Made by a program: the position numbers and the translations under genes. Source: RGIG2041 sp045652745 (GTDB lineage: Bacteria > Bacillota > Clostridia > UBA1381 > UMGS1253). From it: 15,931 bases of DNA. The stretch is taken from positions 1-15,931 of the forward strand of contig JAZRUW010000021.1 in the NCBI GenBank assembly GCA_045652745.1, given 5' to 3'. The notes under the pieces are model-generated. The model was not told the DNA's origin. It did no database searches and saw only the letters and a list, made by a program, of their open reading frames with translations. Of the stretch, positions 13,727-15,931 are shown in pieces. How positions within the stretch are numbered: position 1 is the stretch's first letter; each line of letters starts with the position of its first letter.

Positions 13727-14278
13727 ATGGTTTACGTGTATCTTGCAGACGGATTTGAAGAATTAGAGGCGCTTGCGCCGGTGGATATTTTGCGCCGCTC
13801 GGGTGTGGAGGTAAAAACGGTGGGCGTGACGGGAAAGACCGTAAACGGCGCGCACGGCATCCGCGTAGAAGCGGACATTTTGCCGGAGGAAATTGACCTT
13901 GCGGCGGCCGAAATGCTGATTTTGCCGGGTGGAATTCCGGGCACACCGAATCTGGAAGCGGACAAGCGTGTGACCGAGGCGGTTTTGGAGGCCAATGCGC
14001 AGGGCAAGTACGTTGCGGCGATTTGTGCGGCACCGTCCATTTTCGGTCATCTGGGCATTTTGCAGGGCAGACATGCGACCTGTTACCCGGGTTTTGAGCC
14101 GGAACTCGCCGGTGCTGTATGCTTGGAAGACGGCGTGGTGTGTGACGGCAACGTTATCACCGCAAAAGGCGCAGGCTGCGCCTCGGATTTCGGATTTTTA
14201 CTTGCGGCGCTGCTTGTTGGTGAGGAAAAATCTATGCAGATAAAAGAGGCAATGCAATATGCGCAGTCTGATTGCTGA
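13727..14278 (+). CDS. DJ-1/PfpI (ThiJ/YajL) family protein
   Basis: The start is set at ATG 13727 because AGGAGG lies 7-8 bases before it. The frame is open from ATG 13688, but that codon lies inside the preceding terminator. The 183-aa protein is a full-length DJ-1 superfamily member. It has the early acid (Glu14, in DGFEELEA) and the nucleophile-elbow cysteine Cys100 in AAICAAPSIFG, the residue pair that forms the reactive centre. The next conserved block is HATCYPGFE, as in YajL-type proteins. Members act as stress chaperones, glyoxalases or deglycases, and the exact activity here is unknown. It overlaps the downstream protease gene by 20 bases, so the two are coexpressed. Its own promoter is not evident, and read-through from upstream or a weak promoter near the terminator is possible. 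Confidence 0.93.
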   Translation: MVYVYLADGFEELEALAPVDILRRSGVEVKTVGVTGKTVNGAHGIRVEADILPEEIDLAAAEMLILPGGIPGTPNLEADKRVTEAVLEANAQGKYVAAICAAPSIFGHLGILQGRHATCYPGFEPELAGAVCLEDGVVCDGNVITAKGAGCASDFGFLLAALLVGEEKSMQIKEAMQYAQSDC

Positions 14279-15164
14279 ATTTAAGAAAAAAACACCGCAC
14301 CGCCGCGTGTGTATCTGCGCGGCGTGGCTGGTTATACTGATGTCGATATTTTCGTATGTGACAGATGCACTTTGGCCGATGCTTTCGCCGTATGTGCGGA
14401 TTTTTTTGTGTTCTACGTTGCCGGTGGCGCTGCTTTTGCTGTTTTACGGGCGGGTACGCCATTTGAATATTCCGGCCTTTTACCGATTAAAGACGATTGC
14501 ACCGACGGCGGTTTGGGTATGGATTTTGTTCGGTATCGGTGCTAACTGTTTTGCGACGCTTGCCAATGCGCCGGTTGTGGGTCTGCTTTCAGAGCTTTCC
14601 GCATTCGAATTGGCGGGTGTAGCCGTGCCGGAAACGGTGGGCGAATATCTGACGGGTATCGTGTTTACGGCGCTGTTTCCCGCGATTTTGGAGGAGCTTT
14701 TCTGTCGGGGCGCGGTATTGCGCGAATATGAGCGTTACGGCACGACATTTTCCGTCTTTGCCGCGGCTTCGATGTTTGCACTTTTACATATGTCGGTGGC
14801 AAGCTTTGTGTTTACCTGGGTGCTTGGCATTGTACTGGCGGTGGTGGTGCTCAAAACCGATTCGCTGTACCCGGCGATTATCGTGCATTTTTCCGCCAAT
14901 TTGTTTTCGCTTACACGCGGCTATTTAAACGAAATGATGCCGTCCGGCGCGTGGCCGATGTGGGAGGTCGGGCAGTTGTTTTTACTCGTGGTTGCTGCGT
15001 TTGGATTTGTATGTGCATTTGTGATGCTGATTTTAATAGAGGGGCGCGGCGAACGAAAAAAGCGCCGTCCAGACGCGAAATTCGGCTTCAGTATCAGTTT
15101 TGTGTTTTTGATTGTGGTGTATGTTTTAAATCATATTCGTTTGATTTTTGAAATCGTGGAATAA
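14259..15164 (+). CDS. CPBP-family intramembrane metalloprotease
   Basis: The 301-aa protein has about eight hydrophobic segments and the three CPBP (Abi/Rce1-like) motifs: EELFCR (E145-E146-x3-R150), FALLH (F173-x3-H177) and HFSAN (H210-x3-N214). These form the glutamate/histidine metal site seen in the eukaryotic CAAX protease Rce1. In bacteria such proteins process or degrade membrane or secreted peptides, and some give bacteriocin self-immunity. No bacteriocin gene is beside it, so the substrate is unknown. The N-terminus is basic (MRSLIAEFKKKTPHRR). The gene starts inside the DJ-1 gene with AGAGG upstream of its ATG. A cytoplasmic basic stretch (GERKKRR, about 264-270) precedes the last helix. 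The transcript probably ends at the repeat hairpin at 15183-15202. Confidence 0.9.
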   Translation: MRSLIAEFKKKTPHRRVCICAAWLVILMSIFSYVTDALWPMLSPYVRIFLCSTLPVALLLLFYGRVRHLNIPAFYRLKTIAPTAVWVWILFGIGANCFATLANAPVVGLLSELSAFELAGVAVPETVGEYLTGIVFTALFPAILEELFCRGAVLREYERYGTTFSVFAAASMFALLHMSVASFVFTWVLGIVLAVVVLKTDSLYPAIIVHFSANLFSLTRGYLNEMMPSGAWPMWEVGQLFLLVVAAFGFVCAFVMLILIEGRGERKKRRPDAKFGFSISFVFLIVVYVLNHIRLIFEIVE

Positions 15165-15177
15165 AAATTATTGAAAA

Positions 15178-15249
15178 TGTAGGGGCCGTTCACGAACGGC
15201 CCGTTTATTTTGTGCGGAATTATCGGCAGGAGCAAGCCCCTGCCCTACA
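15178..15249. repeat. Interspersed palindromic repeat, copy 2
   Basis: This is the same unit as at 6797-6866, bounded by TGTAGGG (15178-15184) and CCCTACA (15243-15249). The first stem is GGGCCGTTC (15183-15191) with GAACGGCCC (15194-15202). Relative to copy 1 it differs at two positions on each arm, and both changes keep pairing. The second half (15224-15249) is identical to copy 1 over 26 bases. On the plus strand the first stem is followed by GTTTATTTT, so it may also serve as the terminator for the CPBP gene. Confidence 0.8.
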
Positions 15250-15386
15250 CACAAGTCACATATTTTTTCGTATGAAAAATGCAATTTTTCCCGCCCGCAC
15301 AACATCTTGCGTTTTTTTGGCTGGCAAAACCTAGATAATGTAGAGAAAATTACACAAAAAAATGCAGATTTTTTGTACTGAAAATA

Positions 15387-15415
15387 TTGACTTTTTCCAA
15401 AAATCCCTATATAAT
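15387..15415 (+). promoter_or_regulatory. Near-consensus sigma-A promoter of the secreted-protein gene
   Basis: TTGACT (15387-15392) and a perfect TATAAT (15410-15415) are spaced by exactly 17 bases. Transcription should start near 15422, leaving a leader of about 150 nt before the gene. The region 15250-15386 upstream is AT-rich with A and T runs and holds no gene that I can support. Confidence 0.82.
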
Positions 15416-15421
15416 ATGTAA

Positions 15422-15568
15422 TATCTATTATAGTGCTGATATTGTCGGTTTCTGTGCCAAGCGCAGAGAGGCCATGTACATGTTCTGCGCGGGTATGGAA
15501 ATCACGTTTCAGCCGCGCACAGCGCGGGCGATATGAGGACTATTAAAAAATTTTTATTTTAAGGAGGG
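15422..15568 (+). promoter_or_regulatory. Structured 5' leader with mutually exclusive stems
   Basis: GCGCAGA (15461-15467) can pair with TCTGCGC (15484-15490). GCGCGG (15487-15492) overlaps that right arm and can pair with CCGCGC (15513-15518). The same CCGCGC can instead form a tight hairpin with GCGCGG at 15522-15527. Such alternatives are typical of regulatory leaders. An A/T palindrome (about 15545-15555) and the ribosome binding site AAGGAGG (15561-15567) follow. I do not recognise a known riboswitch class. Confidence 0.5.
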
Positions 15569-15575
15569 CATGAGG

Positions 15576-15931
15576 ATGATGAAAAGAATCCTTAGCGTGG
15601 CACTGAGCGTAATTATGATGCTGAGTCTGATTGCAGTTCCGGGCCTCGCAGCAGAGCCAATGCCGATTGCGGATGAAGCAGTAGAATATACCGTATCGGC
15701 AGTCACCTACTCCGCCAAGACAATTCCGGCGAGTGGGAGCTTTACAGCAAAGGTCGATGTAAGTGCATCGGCAGCGTCTAAAGTATCTGTAATTTTTGCA
15801 ACATTGCAGGACGACGTGCTGTTGAGCGCAAAGTATCAGACAGAGGAAGTAGGTACAGATAAAACGACCTTTACAGGTGAGTTTGAAGCCAATGCGGCAT
15901 ATACCTACAAGGTTTTCGTGGTAGAAACGGC
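15576..15931 (+). CDS. Secreted protein, N-terminal part (runs off the window)
   Basis: An open frame begins at a cluster of in-frame ATGs (15570, 15576, 15579). I chose 15576 for its 8-base distance to AAGGAGG. The protein starts MMKRILSVALSVIMMLSLIA followed by VPGLAAEPMP, a classic signal peptide with basic n-region, hydrophobic core and an A-x-A-like cleavage site near LAAEP. The mature part that can be seen (about 90 residues) is rich in Val, Thr, Ala and Ser, with beta-strand patterns such as GSFTAKVDVSASAASKVSV and TYKVFVVET. This suggests an Ig-like or related extracellular module. No sorting motif can be judged because the C-terminus lies outside the window. The strong promoter and ribosome binding site suggest high expression. 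Its function is unknown. Confidence 0.82.
   Translation, partial: MMKRILSVALSVIMMLSLIAVPGLAAEPMPIADEAVEYTVSAVTYSAKTIPASGSFTAKVDVSASAASKVSVIFATLQDDVLLSAKYQTEEVGTDKTTFTGEFEANAAYTYKVFVVET

Noticed and set aside
15422..15568. Cyclic-di-GMP riboswitch in the leader
   Set aside because: The conserved core of class I (GACGCAAAGCC and its tetraloop-receptor parts) is absent, and I saw no class II core.

Overview
The window looks like chromosomal DNA of a spore-forming, anaerobic Clostridia-type Firmicute, probably an Oscillospirales/Ruminococcaceae relative. The reasons are AAGGAGG-type ribosome binding sites, an apparent 22-residue SpoVM sporulation peptide (9952-10020), formate-tetrahydrofolate ligase, a CPBP protease, and a bacterial microcompartment (BMC) operon of the kind common in gut Clostridia. 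The genus assignment is inference.

Region 1 (1-5845, plus strand) is the distal half of a metabolosome operon. Its order is EutN/CcmL vertex protein, PduS-like flavin/Fe-S oxidoreductase, PduT-like tandem shell protein with the Fe-S cysteine, CoA-acylating aldehyde dehydrogenase, a second tandem-BMC shell protein, PduL phosphotransacylase, a DeoR-family regulator, then a strong terminator. The encoded core chemistry is aldehyde + CoA + NAD to acyl-CoA to acyl-phosphate. The signature aldehyde-producing enzyme, the alcohol dehydrogenase and most hexameric shell genes must lie upstream of base 1. A DeoR regulator suggests a sugar-phosphate-derived substrate, as in fucose/rhamnose-type BMCs, but the window cannot prove this.

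Region 2 (5846-6956) holds a small lipoprotein gene on the minus strand, apparently lacking a canonical start codon. It is followed by about 500 bases of AT-rich intergenic DNA and hairpin-forming interspersed repeats.

Region 3 (6957-9688, minus strand) is an operon of a coiled-coil membrane-anchored protein, a small multi-pass membrane protein and Fhs, from a recognisable sigma-A promoter to a terminator.

Region 4 (9689-12394) begins with a divergently transcribed mini-operon of a 49-aa membrane protein and SpoVM. A bidirectional terminator separates it from a convergent M23 peptidase with LysM and G5 domains. That peptidase is divergent from the next gene, with a sigma-A promoter on each side of their shared intergenic region.

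Region 5 (12395-15164, plus strand) holds a processive-type family 2 glycosyltransferase, a DJ-1/PfpI protein and a CPBP-family membrane protease. Region 6 (15165-15931) holds a second copy of the interspersed repeat, a near-consensus promoter, a leader of about 150 nt with mutually exclusive stems, and the start of a secreted-protein gene that runs off the window.

No tRNA, rRNA, CRISPR array, IS element or phage gene was seen. The BMC belongs to a known class. The less-described items are the short spoVM gene with its partner, the covarying repeat family, the switch-like leader and the AUA-start lipoprotein.
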